Shown: positions 32,640 through 42,036 of the stretch, in pieces
How positions within the stretch are numbered: position 1 is the stretch's first letter
Layout: each line of letters opens with the position of its first letter
Origin: Clostridia bacterium
GTDB lineage: Bacteria; Bacillota; Peptococcia; DRI-13; UBA5745
Direction of reading: 5' to 3'
Assembly (NCBI GenBank): GCA_018434325.1
Contig: JAHDPO010000030.1
Coordinates: forward strand, 1-47,703
Length of the DNA: 47,703 bases
Notes under the pieces: generated by a model
What the model saw: the letters and a program-made list of their open reading frames with translations, nothing else
Database searches by the model: none
Told to the model about the DNA's origin: nothing
Translations under genes and position numbers: made by a program

Positions 32640-35408
32640 TTAATCCGTCATTTGATCCAGCACCTTAGCGCAGCGGGGGCAAATTCCGGCGTCATTTAAA
32701 TCTTCATAATAGATCCAGCAGCGCTGACATTTTTCACCGGCGGCATTCGTTACCTCTACCGTTAAGTCTTCGCCGTCTACCAATAACAGCTCCGTTTGGG
32801 AAACAATGAACAAATCGGCCAGGCGTTTTTCATAATCGGTGAGCCAAACGTAAGCATCCTTGCCGGCCTTCAAGATAACCTTGGCATCCAGGGAGTGGCC
32901 GATTTTTTTGCCGGCCCTGGCTTCTTCCAAGGCTTTCAGCGCCTGCTCCCGCACCTCGATCAGCTTCTGCCAGCGTTTGTTCAAAGTTTCATCCAGCCAC
33001 TCCTCTTCCCGGCTGGGCCAAAAGGCCATCTGTGCAAAAGGAATGGATTGAGATTGGGGCAGGTATTGCCAAATTTCCTCGGCCGTGAAAGTAAGAATAG
33101 GAGCGATCATGGCCGTTAAAGCCTGCAAAACTTCCCAAAGGACCTGCTGGCCGCTGCGTCTTTGCAGGGCATCGGCTCTTTGGCAATAGAGCCGGTCCTT
33201 GATGATATCCAGATAAAAAGCGCTCATTTCTACGGTGCAGAAACGATGCAGAGCATGATAGGCTGTGTGAAACTCAAATTCATCAAAAGCCTTCGTCACC
33301 AAATCCACAAGGCGGGCCAGCTGATCCAGGGCCCAGCGGTCGATTTCCATCAGATCCTTATAGGGCTGGCGGTCTCTCTCATGGTCGTAGTCATAAACAT
33401 TGCCCAAGAGATAGCGGACGGTATTGCGGATTTTGCGGTAGGCTTCGGAGATTTGCTTCATGATGCCGTCGGAATTAGCCATGTCGTTACGGTAATCCAC
33501 TGAAGATACCCATAGCCGCAGAATATCCGCGCCCATCTGCTGGATTACTTTATGGGGATCCACCGTATTTCCCATGGATTTTGACTGCTTGCGGCCCTGC
33601 TCGTCTACTAAAAAGCCGTGGGTCAGCACAGTGCGGTAAGGAGCCTGGCCCCGGATGGCAACGCCGGTGCAAAGCGAGGAATTAAACCAGCCCCGATGCT
33701 GATCGCTGCCTTCCAAATACATATCCGCCGGCCAAGCCAGCTCGGGCCGTTTATCCAGCACCGCCATATGGCTGGAACCGGAGTCGAACCAGACATCCAT
33801 GATATCCTGTTCTTTTTTGAAGCGGCTGCCGCCGCAATGGGGGCAAACAAAGCCTTCGGGCAGAAGCTGGTCAGCCTCCCGAATCCACCAGGCATTGGAG
33901 CCTTCCCGGCCAAAGATGTCGGCCACCCGGTCGATGGTCTCCCTGGTGATAATGGCCTCGCCGCAGTCGCTGCAATAGAAAATAGGAATCGGCACGCCCC
34001 AGGTTCTCTGGCGGGAAATACACCAGTCGCCCCGGTCGGCGATCATATTGTGAATACGGTCCCGGCCCCAGGAGGGCACCCACTCCACTTCATGATCTAT
34101 AGCATCCAAGGCTTTTTGACGGAAACCGTCGATGGAGACGAACCATTGCTCCGCTGCCCGGTACATTACCGGTTTTTTGCAGCGCCAGCAGTGGGGGTAT
34201 TGATGACGCAGGGAGCCCTTGGCCAGGAGCAGGCCCTTTTCTGCCAGCAGCTTCAAGATTACCGGATTGGCGTCATCAATAAACAGGCCGGCCACCGGAC
34301 CGCCTTCCTTCGTAAAGACGCCCCGGAAATCAACGGGGCAAAGAACCTCCAGACCATAGCGCTTGCCGGTTTCGAAGTCATCCACACCATGGCCGGGAGC
34401 CGTATGAACACAGCCCGTACCGGCGTCGGTGGTTACGTGCTCACCCAGTACCAGAAGAGAATCCCGTTCCATAAAAGGATGGCTGCAGAGCAAGCCTTCC
34501 AGAGCTTTGCCTTCCACCTTCTCCAAAATCCGGCAGTTTTCCAGGCTGCAAGCCTTGGCAAAGCTCTCCAAAAGGGCCTCCGCTACCAGATACTTCTCCG
34601 TCTGATCTCCCTGGCTGGCTTCCACCACCACATAAGTCAACTCGGGATGGACGCAGACAGCCAGATTGGCCGGCAAGGTCCAGGGAGTAGTGGTCCAGAT
34701 TACGGCGCAAACATCCTGGGTCTTAATGACGTCCTTGCCGTCTTTCAGCGGGAACTTAACATAGATGGAGAAGGATTTCTTTTCTTCGTATTCGATTTCC
34801 GCTTCTGCCAGGGAAGTCTCGCAGGAGGGGCACCAGTACACCGGCTTGTGGCCTTTATAGATGTAGCCCTTAGCCGCCATCTCGCCAAAGACCCGAATCT
34901 GAGCCTCTTCAAACTGCGGCTGTAAAGTGATATAGGGATGATCCCAGTCGCCGCGAACACCCAGACGCTTAAACTCAGCCCGCTGGATATCCACAAATTG
35001 CAGAGCAAACTCCCGGCATTTTTCCCGAAAAACCAAGGTATCGATCTCATGCCGCTTCAAGCCCAGGTCTTTCATGGCCCGGTGCTCGATGGGCAGACCA
35101 TGGGTATCCCAGCCCGGCACGTAGGGCGCGTCATAGCCCCGCATGGTTTTATATTTGACAATCATATCCTTCAGAACTTTATTTAAGGCATGGCCCAGAT
35201 GAATATTGCCGTTGGCATAAGGAGGTCCGTCATGCAAAACGTATTTCGGCCGGCCGACCCGGGATTTTTGCACCAGATTATAAATATCGGCCGCCTCCTG
35301 GCGGGCCAAAATCTCCGGCTCCTTTTGGGGCAAACCTCCCCGCATGGGGAAATCCGTCTTGGGTAAATTCAGCGTATCGTTGTACTGTTTTTCTTGATCC
35401 TGTGTCAT
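32640..35408 (-). CDS. ileS: isoleucyl-tRNA synthetase
   Basis: The 922 residues charge tRNA-Ile. The class I HIGH motif is HLGH (70-73, in GPPYANGNIHLGHALNK), and the KMSKS motif is KQSKS (about 603-607). The editing domain (TTTPWTLPANLA) and the anticodon-binding domain are in place. A C-terminal zinc finger (CQRCWIYYEDLNDAGICPRC, about residues 890-910) completes the bacterial IleS1 type. It is full length. No T-box leader was seen in the upstream gap, which instead holds a palindromic element. Confidence 0.98.
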   Translation of the reverse strand: MTQDQEKQYNDTLNLPKTDFPMRGGLPQKEPEILARQEAADIYNLVQKSRVGRPKYVLHDGPPYANGNIHLGHALNKVLKDMIVKYKTMRGYDAPYVPGWDTHGLPIEHRAMKDLGLKRHEIDTLVFREKCREFALQFVDIQRAEFKRLGVRGDWDHPYITLQPQFEEAQIRVFGEMAAKGYIYKGHKPVYWCPSCETSLAEAEIEYEEKKSFSIYVKFPLKDGKDVIKTQDVCAVIWTTTPWTLPANLAVCVHPELTYVVVEASQGDQTEKYLVAEALLESFAKACSLENCRILEKVEGKALEGLLCSHPFMERDSLLVLGEHVTTDAGTGCVHTAPGHGVDDFETGKRYGLEVLCPVDFRGVFTKEGGPVAGLFIDDANPVILKLLAEKGLLLAKGSLRHQYPHCWRCKKPVMYRAAEQWFVSIDGFRQKALDAIDHEVEWVPSWGRDRIHNMIADRGDWCISRQRTWGVPIPIFYCSDCGEAIITRETIDRVADIFGREGSNAWWIREADQLLPEGFVCPHCGGSRFKKEQDIMDVWFDSGSSHMAVLDKRPELAWPADMYLEGSDQHRGWFNSSLCTGVAIRGQAPYRTVLTHGFLVDEQGRKQSKSMGNTVDPHKVIQQMGADILRLWVSSVDYRNDMANSDGIMKQISEAYRKIRNTVRYLLGNVYDYDHERDRQPYKDLMEIDRWALDQLARLVDLVTKAFDEFEFHTAYHALHRFCTVEMSAFYLDIIKDRLYCQRADALQRRSGQQVLWEVLQALTAMIAPILTFTAEEIWQYLPQSQSIPFAQMAFWPSREEEWLDETLNKRWQKLIEVREQALKALEEARAGKKIGHSLDAKVILKAGKDAYVWLTDYEKRLADLFIVSQTELLLVDGEDLTVEVTNAAGEKCQRCWIYYEDLNDAGICPRCAKVLDQMTD

Positions 35409-35436
35409 TCGTTTCTCTCCCTATCTTCCTTTATAC

Positions 35437-35602
35437 TATTTCCGGATTAAAATCCACCTGTCTTGCCGGCCTTTTTTGCGCAATACTGCGTTGCTCGTCG
35501 GTTAAATACCACTACGGGTATTCGCCCTTCTCACGCCTTGTCTTGCACAAAAAATTCTCGGCAATTTTAGGCGGATTTTAACCCGGCAACAGTATTAGAA
35601 TA
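35437..35602. repeat. palindromic REP/MITE-like element upstream of ileS
   Basis: The ends are inverted copies: CCGGATTAAAATCCACC on the left and, reversed, CCGGGTTAAAATCCGCC on the right, both next to a TACTATT/TACTGTT sequence. The inside is GC-rich and contains TTGCGCAATA and a TACCACTACGGGTA foot. No frame is present. This fits a short non-coding dispersed element. It lies in the 208-base gap between ileS and its upstream neighbour. Confidence 0.5.
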
Positions 35603-35616
35603 TGATTAGAATATAG

Positions 35617-36300
35617 TCAGTCGACAATGGTAAAGGTCGCCGTATTGGTAATATAGCCGGAGGCGTCGCTCAAATAAAGCATAGCCTCCCAATCTCCCTG
35701 GCGCTGCTGCCAATCTTTTTGCGTCAAATAAAAATCGTATACATTATAACCGGGCTGATCGTCAATTTCCGCAGCCACAGTTTCGACGCCGTCATAATGC
35801 CATTCCAACGTGATTTTTTCCCCTTCTTCCATAGGCCGGGCTAAATGTATAAGGCAATAAATTTTTTCCAGGCTGCTGCTAAAGCTGTCGGCTTCGCCAA
35901 TGGGCAGCCAGGTATTGCGATCCACTTCGCTGCACATGCGCATCAGGGTGACCCCTTGCTTTTTTTGCTGAAACGGCCTGTCGACAACTTGCGTTCCTTG
36001 TTTTTCCGCCGGTGAAAGCCGGGCATATTCTATAGCTGTGCCCTTGCTGTATTCTTGCCGTGCTCTCTCTTCCTGACCTAATTGCCGGTAAACCTCGGCA
36101 CGCCAATAATAGAACGCCGGCTCCGCCGGTTCTACATGAATCAGGTAGAAAAGGGTGGCCCCAATGAAAACCAGAAAAACACCCAGCCAAATGCCCAGGG
36201 TGTTTTCTTTGCCTTGATCTTTCGGATTCAATTGCCGCCAATCAGCCTGCTGCCGATTTGAGGAATCAAAGGCTTTCTTCGCCATTCTCATCTGTCCCAT
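35617..36300 (-). CDS. membrane-anchored DUF2914-like protein with TPR-like helices
   Basis: The 227-residue protein has a single membrane helix (about 34-54, IWLGVFLVFIGATLFYLIHV), a helical hairpin of tetratricopeptide type (FYYWRAEVYRQLGQEERARQ), and an extracytoplasmic C-terminal domain (about 115-227). Its KIYCLIHLARP, ITLEWHYDG, GDWEAMLYLSD and TATFTIVD segments recall DUF2914. That match is by eye. The coding region overlaps the end of divIVA; the start could be any of the first three Met codons (36300, 36291, 36285). It sits in the division cluster, so a role in the envelope is possible. Confidence 0.6.
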   Translation of the reverse strand: MGQMRMAKKAFDSSNRQQADWRQLNPKDQGKENTLGIWLGVFLVFIGATLFYLIHVEPAEPAFYYWRAEVYRQLGQEERARQEYSKGTAIEYARLSPAEKQGTQVVDRPFQQKKQGVTLMRMCSEVDRNTWLPIGEADSFSSSLEKIYCLIHLARPMEEGEKITLEWHYDGVETVAAEIDDQPGYNVYDFYLTQKDWQQRQGDWEAMLYLSDASGYITNTATFTIVD

Positions 36301-37243
36301 ACATTGTATCCAGAGCTTTCAGCGCCTCTTCCATCTTTTGCGCTAAAAGCACCACTTGCTCCATACTTTGCTCCATGCCGCCAGCTTCTTTATCCATCAA
36401 AAATGGCGAGGCGCCACCGGCCTCAGCTGCCGCTAAGTCTTTGGTGTCTTTTGCCGCAGCCTCAAGAGTCTCTGCAGCCTCTTCCCCTTGGCCTTGGCCT
36501 TGACCGGCAGTCTGGCTCCGTCCGTCGTTTTGGTCCTGGCTTTGACTCTCTGTTTCTTGGTTTTCCAGCCCTGCCTCGAAAGCCGCAACATCATCAGCGT
36601 CGGCGCCGGCAATCCCGGAAAAGACAGCCTCGCTTTCCTCAGTTAAGCTGTCGGCTGCTGCTGAGGCAGCATCGCTCTTGCTAATGGAAACCACATCAGG
36701 CAAAGTGTGCTTATCCCGGTCTTCTTCGCCCAAACTATGGTTTTCCCGGCCGCCGCCCAGGGCCAGTTTATCCATATCGCTGTCCGTCAAAACTGCTTCC
36801 CGGTCATTATAGCCGTCCAGCAACTCCATTTGAAATTCCAAAAAGCCTTTATGCTTTAAATATAACTGCTTCTCATAGAGGCGCAAATGCTCTATTCTCT
36901 GCCGGATATCCAAAACTTCCCGCTGAGCTTCATGGACCAGTTTTTCGCCTTTTTTTTCTGCTTCCCAAAGAATCAGTTCCGCTTCTTTTTTGGCTCGCAA
37001 GGTCTCTTCATCATAAACCTTTTGCGCCAATACCATGGTTTTTTCCAGTGCGGCACTGACTTCCCGGCCTTTTGCCGCTTCCTCTTCCATGCGGGCCACC
37101 GTTTCTTTTAATTCTTTATTTTCCCGGAAAAGGCTTTCATGGGCCCGAATAACCTCATCCAAAAAGGCGTCGACTTCTTCCATTTTATAGCCCCGAAAGG
37201 CCCGCTCAAAAACTTTATTATGGATATCCAAAGGCGTCAGCAT
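36266..37243 (-). CDS. divIVA: DivIVA-domain cell division/polarity protein
   Basis: The 325-residue protein begins MLTPLDIHNKVFERAFRGYK with the conserved N-terminal lipid-binding domain, followed by long coiled coils (about 30-155, VDAFLDEVIRAHESLFRENK and on). The C-terminal half is acidic, low in complexity and rich in Ala, Glu and Gln, ending with a second helix (EQVVLLAQKMEEALKALD). DivIVA marks poles and division septa by binding negatively curved membrane. The length exceeds Bacillus DivIVA because of that tail. A GGAGG site precedes the ATG. Confidence 0.92.
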   Translation of the reverse strand: MLTPLDIHNKVFERAFRGYKMEEVDAFLDEVIRAHESLFRENKELKETVARMEEEAAKGREVSAALEKTMVLAQKVYDEETLRAKKEAELILWEAEKKGEKLVHEAQREVLDIRQRIEHLRLYEKQLYLKHKGFLEFQMELLDGYNDREAVLTDSDMDKLALGGGRENHSLGEEDRDKHTLPDVVSISKSDAASAAADSLTEESEAVFSGIAGADADDVAAFEAGLENQETESQSQDQNDGRSQTAGQGQGQGEEAAETLEAAAKDTKDLAAAEAGGASPFLMDKEAGGMEQSMEQVVLLAQKMEEALKALDTMYGTDENGEESL

Positions 37244-37304
37244 CTACATAAACCTCCTCATTATCTACAACTCATTGCCTCAGGCAGCCTGGCCTGAGAA
37301 CTCA

Positions 37305-37571
37305 TTAAATTAAGGCCAATAATAATCCCATAACCAGCCGCCGGATTAAATAAAGAGAAAGCAGGGCCAGCATAGGGGAAAAATCTACCGGTGATGCGTA
37401 ATATCTGCTCAGCAAATTGCGGAAGATACCCAGATAAGGCTCTGTCATCTCAATAATAAATCGGGTAACGGCATTGCGGCCCATGGGTATCCAGGACAAA
37501 ATACAGCGAATAAAAATCAGGAAAATATAAACTTCAAAAACAGCATTAACCAATGTATAAAGCTGACCCAT
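37305..37571 (-). CDS. YggT/YlmG family membrane protein
   Basis: The 88 residues comprise two membrane helices (about 8-28 and 60-86) with the family signature FIRCILSWIPMG and EPYLGIFRNLL between them. YlmG-type proteins sit beside sepF and divIVA in many Firmicutes and affect envelope and nucleoid organisation; biochemical function is unknown. It lies between proC and divIVA here. Confidence 0.9.
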   Translation of the reverse strand: MGQLYTLVNAVFEVYIFLIFIRCILSWIPMGRNAVTRFIIEMTEPYLGIFRNLLSRYYASPVDFSPMLALLSLYLIRRLVMGLLLALI

Positions 37572-37622
37572 AGACTGCCCATCCTTTGTTCGTTTCCTTA
37601 CCGACGCTGCTAAACTGCAGCT

Positions 37623-38480
37623 TTACATACGGCTGTATTTTTCTGTACTGACCTTCACCGCTTCCATCAAAGCCCCGCGGAATCCGGCTTTCTCCAAAGC
37701 ATATACGCCTTCGATAGTGGTGCCGCCGGGCGAACAAACCTTGTCTTTCAACTCCTCCGGATGGCCGGTATCCCCCAACACCATTTCGGCAGCTCCCCGC
37801 ACCATCTCTGCCGCCAGCTTATGAGCAAGATGCCTAGGCAGTCCCATCATAACGCCACCGTCGGCCATAGCTTGAATCATCATGTAAACATAAGCAGGAC
37901 CGCAGCTTGATACGCCGCTGATGGCGTTAATCAGATGCTCTTCCGCGTCCACCACGCTTCCCACGGCCGAAAATATCTTTTTGGCCAAATCCACGTCCGC
38001 TTGCTCTACCTGGCTGCCGGCGCAGATAGCCGTAATACCGGCGCCTACTAAAGCCGGGGTATTGGGGATGACCCGGATGACCGACAGAATTTCTCCGGTA
38101 GGTTTAGCAGGCTGAGCGGCATCAAGAGGCGCCTTCTTAGGCACCTTCTTCCAGCTGCGCAGGTCCTCTTCCATACGGGCTGTGGTAATACCGGCCATAA
38201 TGGAAATGATGCGGTGATCCGCGCGTAAAGCTTTCTGCAGATCCGGCACTACGCTGGCATAATACTGGGGCTTTACCGACAAGACCAACACATTGCAGGC
38301 ATTGGCCAGTTCCTTGTTGTCCCCCGTCACCGTGATACCATACTTCTCCTGCATATATTCCCGGCGGGAAGCCTGGGGATCGGAGCCCCATATTTCTGAA
38401 GCGGAAAATCCGCCCTTCAGCATACCGCCTATAATAGCCTCCGCCATCATGCCGGAACCGATAAATCCGATGTTTGCCAT
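37623..38480 (-). CDS. proC: pyrroline-5-carboxylate reductase
   Basis: ProC makes proline from pyrroline-5-carboxylate with NAD(P)H. The 285 residues include the N-terminal dinucleotide motif GFIGSGMMAEAIIGG, the VLSVKPQYYASVV strand, and the C-terminal family signature around KDKVCSPGGTTIEGVYALEKAGFRGA. A slight insert (KKVPKKAPLDAAQPAK, about 112-128) precedes the RVIPNTPALVGAG motif. Location inside the ylm/sepF cluster is common in Clostridia. Confidence 0.95.
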   Translation of the reverse strand: MANIGFIGSGMMAEAIIGGMLKGGFSASEIWGSDPQASRREYMQEKYGITVTGDNKELANACNVLVLSVKPQYYASVVPDLQKALRADHRIISIMAGITTARMEEDLRSWKKVPKKAPLDAAQPAKPTGEILSVIRVIPNTPALVGAGITAICAGSQVEQADVDLAKKIFSAVGSVVDAEEHLINAISGVSSCGPAYVYMMIQAMADGGVMMGLPRHLAHKLAAEMVRGAAEMVLGDTGHPEELKDKVCSPGGTTIEGVYALEKAGFRGALMEAVKVSTEKYSRM

Positions 38481-38519
38481 AACCAGCCCTACCCTTCCTT
38501 ATCCTTAGATATCACTATA

Positions 38520-38984
38520 TCAGTCTTCATATTGTATCTGGTTAATCCAGGGAATAACCTCTTTAGGCTGAGCAATATTCAATAAATCGCCGGTAATTTC
38601 CACATGGGAAGGTACCGCCACAAATATACTGCCGCCGGCTTTTTGCATTGAGCCATCCAAAGCATAAGCCGTACCGCCTACAAAATCGATGATGCGACGG
38701 GCGGTGGGCAGATCCAAAGCCTCTAAATTAATAATAACGCTGCGTTTTGCTTTCAGATGATCGGAAATGACTTGGCAGTCATCAAAGCAAATGGGCTCCA
38801 CCAGCACGACTCGCAAGGCGTCTTTAGCAGCGGCAGTAATGGGAACAACCTTGTTCTTGGCAGCATTGCCCCGCCGGCTTTTTTCTGCCCAGTCGTCGGC
38901 TGCTTCTTCCCTTTCCTCAATGGCCTCTTCTTCCACTTCGTCACTTAGGCCCATGACCTCCATAAACTTATCAAAAACTCCCAT
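38520..38984 (-). CDS. sepF: cell division protein SepF
   Basis: The 154-residue protein has an N-terminal membrane-targeting helix (MGVFDKFMEVMGL), an acidic/Arg linker, and the SepF core (about 60-150: VVLVEPICFDDCQVISDHLK ... VINLEALDLPTARRIIDFV ... AYALDGSMQKAGGSIFVAVP). SepF anchors and bundles FtsZ filaments. GGAGGAA precedes the ATG. Confidence 0.95.
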   Translation of the reverse strand: MGVFDKFMEVMGLSDEVEEEAIEEREEAADDWAEKSRRGNAAKNKVVPITAAAKDALRVVLVEPICFDDCQVISDHLKAKRSVIINLEALDLPTARRIIDFVGGTAYALDGSMQKAGGSIFVAVPSHVEITGDLLNIAQPKEVIPWINQIQYED

Positions 38985-39034
38985 TATTCTGTTCCTCCTT
39001 AGCCGCTCTCATATCTGCAAACTGTATTCATTCT

Positions 39035-39733
39035 TCATTCGTAAATTCGATTGCCAAAAATAGCGGAGCCCACCCGGACGAAGTCTGCCCCTTCAGCAAT
39101 AGCTACCGCATAGTCATGGCTCATGCCCATGGATAAATACCGCATGTCCACCCCCGGTATGTCCCAGGAGGCTGCTGCTTCTTTCAAAGCCCGCATCTGC
39201 CGAAACAAGGGCCTGGTTGCCTCAGGGTCGGCCATATAGGGACCTATGGTCATTAAACCCTGAACCTTAAGCCCCGGCAAACCGGCAATAGCCGCAAGAC
39301 TAGCCCTTAGCTCCTCGGCGGCAAATCCGGCCTTTGTTTCTTCACCGCCCAGATTTACCTGAATCAATACCGGCATCTCCACATCTTTCAATTGGGCCTG
39401 ACGGCTGATTTCCCGGGCCAGTTCCAAACTATCTACGGAATGGATCATTGCCGCTTTATCAATTATATATTTTACTTTATTTCTTTGCAATCGTCCAATA
39501 AAATGCCAGCGAATATCTTTTGGCAAAACCGGCTGCTTCTCCATGAGCTCCTGAGCCCGGTTTTCTCCAAAAAAACGCTGCCCCAAATCATAAACCCGCT
39601 GTATATCGGCCGGTAAAAAAAACTTGGATACAGCGATAAGCGTCACATCTTGAGGAGACTTGCCCGCCTGCCGGCAGGCCTCTGTAAAAATTTCCATCGT
39701 CTGATGATAATTATTTTCTATAGAAGCTGCCAT
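39035..39733 (-). CDS. pyridoxal phosphate homeostasis protein (YggS/YlmE)
   Basis: The 232-residue TIM-barrel protein binds PLP through the lysine of VTLIAVSKF (about Lys37) and shows the family blocks FGENRAQELMEK, WHFIGRLQRNKVKYI, HSVDSL, VNLGGEETKAG, GLMTIGP and LSMGMSHDYAVAI. It helps keep free PLP balanced and has no catalytic role. ATG at 39733 was preferred; a GTG three codons earlier is equally near a ribosome site. It lies just ahead of sepF. Confidence 0.94.
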   Translation of the reverse strand: MAASIENNYHQTMEIFTEACRQAGKSPQDVTLIAVSKFFLPADIQRVYDLGQRFFGENRAQELMEKQPVLPKDIRWHFIGRLQRNKVKYIIDKAAMIHSVDSLELAREISRQAQLKDVEMPVLIQVNLGGEETKAGFAAEELRASLAAIAGLPGLKVQGLMTIGPYMADPEATRPLFRQMRALKEAAASWDIPGVDMRYLSMGMSHDYAVAIAEGADFVRVGSAIFGNRIYE

Positions 39734-39810
39734 ATTGCTCACTACCTTATACCTTTCCCAAAAAACGTTTTATCTTTCGGCAATAAACCGAATGCCCAGC
39801 GGGACAGTAG

Positions 39811-41076
39811 CTAACCCCGCAGCCGCATGCCTTCCCAAACAAACCAAGGCCTGGTAACTACCATATCGCCGGCTTTAATCTCTTGGTCTTCAACGCCTTC
39901 GATAACCTGCAGACCGTCTCGTTCTTCCAGCACTTGTACCGGCTGAAAATGCACCCTGTTTTTTTCTACTACGTAAACGCCCTGCTGGCCATTTTTTATG
40001 GTTACCGTACCCTGGCTGACCACAGCCTTATCCTCGGTACCTAAGACGAGAGTTAACTGATGCTGCCGGCCGTGACGCAAAGCCTCCAAACCGGTTTCCA
40101 GCTTTACCAATACACCCCAGCCCTCAGTAATCTTCTCGCATTCCAAAACCGTACCTTGACCCTCGCCGGCGCCTTCAAGACGCATAGTTACGGGGTCGGC
40201 TGCCGTTAATGGAGCCTCTTCTTGATCAGGCAAACGGATATAAATATAGCAATCCGATAGATTATCTGTGATTTTCATGATGACAGCGCCGGCTGCAACT
40301 TCCTTAGGCGGCGTCTTTATTACAACAGGGGGAGCAGCTTGTCCCAGTGTCGAACCGCTATTAAGAGGTTCTTCGGGAGGTGCTGCCGTTTCCTCGCCGG
40401 CGCCTTCCTGAGCCATTTTATCCTGCAGCAAACCAGCCAGCCCTTGATTTTCCTTTGCCGCCGGCGCCAAGAGATTGATTTTCTCTTCAAGCAGCGCTAC
40501 GGTCAATTCCTCATAATCTTTCTTAATACTGACGATTTCCAAACCGTCAGGCTCATAGGAAACTATCCCCGCCACCGGACTATAAAGGCGCCGGTTGCTC
40601 TCTTCATTGAGGCTGGTTCCTCCTAAATAGTTCAGCCTGGCTACTTCCAGGCCTTTTGATACCCGCTCTCCTTCATTAACAATAGGAATCAAGGTCCCTC
40701 GCTGATCCGTGGACGTGATCAGTTCCCGCTGAAAAGACCAGGCCTGACCGGATGCACTATACTCCCAAGCCATAGTTTTTATTATGTCCAAATCGGCTAA
40801 AGCGGTTAAAGCAAAACCAACTAAGCTATATAAACTGCCGGCCAAAAAAATCAAGCCTATGAATAAAACGGCGAGCCTGAACCGGCGCTGGTGTTTTTTT
40901 CTTTCCCGACGGACATCCTGCTTAGACGGCTTGTCCTGCCGCCCACCGGAAACCGTTTTTGGGGCAAGCCTTATCGGCTCTTGAAGCCTTTTTGATTCAG
41001 ACAGCCCTTTTGATGCGGGTTGTCCTTTGGCCCCTTCTCTTTTTGCCGGCCTTCTGCCGGATGACGCCATAGCCAA
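39811..41076 (-). CDS. HlyD-like membrane-anchored protein of the ylm cluster
   Basis: The 421 residues carry a basic N-terminal cytoplasmic tail (about 1-60), one membrane helix (about 67-90, FRLAVLFIGLIFLAGSLYSLVGFA) and an extracytoplasmic part with a biotinyl-lipoyl-like hairpin and beta-barrel strands (LIPIVNEGERVSKGLEVARL, GIVSYEPDGLE, ... QGVYVVEKNRVHFQPVQV). This arrangement matches HlyD-type adaptor proteins regularly found between ylmD and ylmE in Clostridia; no transporter partner is near and its job is unclear. The chosen TTG at 41076 is 7 bases from GGAGA; the ATG two codons on is an alternative. Confidence 0.8.
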   Translation of the reverse strand: MAMASSGRRPAKREGAKGQPASKGLSESKRLQEPIRLAPKTVSGGRQDKPSKQDVRRERKKHQRRFRLAVLFIGLIFLAGSLYSLVGFALTALADLDIIKTMAWEYSASGQAWSFQRELITSTDQRGTLIPIVNEGERVSKGLEVARLNYLGGTSLNEESNRRLYSPVAGIVSYEPDGLEIVSIKKDYEELTVALLEEKINLLAPAAKENQGLAGLLQDKMAQEGAGEETAAPPEEPLNSGSTLGQAAPPVVIKTPPKEVAAGAVIMKITDNLSDCYIYIRLPDQEEAPLTAADPVTMRLEGAGEGQGTVLECEKITEGWGVLVKLETGLEALRHGRQHQLTLVLGTEDKAVVSQGTVTIKNGQQGVYVVEKNRVHFQPVQVLEERDGLQVIEGVEDQEIKAGDMVVTRPWFVWEGMRLRG

Positions 41077-41102
41077 TGTCTTTTCTCCATATATCGGTAC
41101 TT

Positions 41103-41954
41103 TTATTTTTCCCTTAAACTGATAAATGCGACCTGTCTTCCTCTATCACCCCGGCGGTGGGAAAACAAGCGCTGATTTTCGCAAATCGTACAGATACCGG
41201 CAATGGAAATATGATGAGGAAGGATACCGCTTGCTTCAAGCAAAAAGGCATTAGCCTGCCATAAATCCAAATAAGCCCTGCCCGCCAGAGGAGAAGGTCT
41301 TAAAATTTGCTCCAGGGCTTGGGGCAAATTAGCAAAGCATCGTTCTGCCTGATCTAAAACCGGTTTATCCACCTCGTAATGGCAAGGCCCCGCTCCCGGT
41401 CCGATAGAGACCAATAAATCAGCGTGCTTGCTGCCGAAATGATGAACCATTGCTTCCACCATGGCGCCGGCTATATTTTGCAAAGTACCCTGCCAGCCGC
41501 CATGGGCCAGGCCAATGGCCCTATTGACCGGATCTGCAAAATAAAGAGGAAGGCAGTCGGCATGCTGGGTAACCAAGGTGATTCCCGGCTCCGCCGTAAT
41601 CTGGCCGTCTGCCCTTGGCAAAACAGGCTCCGGATCCAATACACCCAGGCCGGCCCGGGCTTTTGCAGACACCTCTATCCGGGTACCGTGAACCTGTCGC
41701 AGGCCGGACCAGCTATCCAAAGAAAAATCACAAGCCACGACCAAGCGGCGGCGATTTTCCCGAACAGCCTCAAGCTGATCACCGGAGCTATAGCTTAGGT
41801 TTAATGAATCATAAGGAGGAAGGCTAATGCCGCCCAGCCGGCCGGAGAAGCCCTGACGCACCATGCCGGATTCCATCAGAAAACTGTCCTCCAGCCAATG
41901 GACACCCTGATTGCTTTGCCACTGCCATGTATGCTGCCGCCAGCCTGCTGCCAT
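41103..41954 (-). CDS. YlmD/PgeF-family multicopper-type (laccase-domain) protein
   Basis: The 283-residue protein has the family motifs GGISLPPYDSLNLSYSSGD, RQVHGTRIEV, TQHADCLPLYFAD with its Cys-containing metal site, and IGLAHGGWQGTL, ending with NQRLFSHRRGDRGRQ. Members act on purine nucleosides or trim misincorporated amino-sugar cell-wall precursors (PgeF). The AGGAGG site is 6 bases before the ATG. It lies between nrdG and the HlyD-type gene. Confidence 0.92.
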   Translation of the reverse strand: MAAGWRQHTWQWQSNQGVHWLEDSFLMESGMVRQGFSGRLGGISLPPYDSLNLSYSSGDQLEAVRENRRRLVVACDFSLDSWSGLRQVHGTRIEVSAKARAGLGVLDPEPVLPRADGQITAEPGITLVTQHADCLPLYFADPVNRAIGLAHGGWQGTLQNIAGAMVEAMVHHFGSKHADLLVSIGPGAGPCHYEVDKPVLDQAERCFANLPQALEQILRPSPLAGRAYLDLWQANAFLLEASGILPHHISIAGICTICENQRLFSHRRGDRGRQVAFISLREK

Positions 41955-42036
41955 TTTGCCTCCTAAAATAATCTATTTATCTATATATAATATCACTTCT
42001 CCAGAGAGATTACCAGTATAACCCGGTGAAAATGCG

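Noticed and set aside
33618-34925. 435-codon plus-strand frame opposite ileS
   Set aside because: It is an antisense shadow of a highly conserved synthetase gene and has no family features.
35409-35616. T-box riboswitch upstream of ileS
   Set aside because: The minus strand shows no T-box bulge sequence of the GGTGGNACCGCG kind nor a matching antiterminator; the gap is filled by a palindromic repeat.
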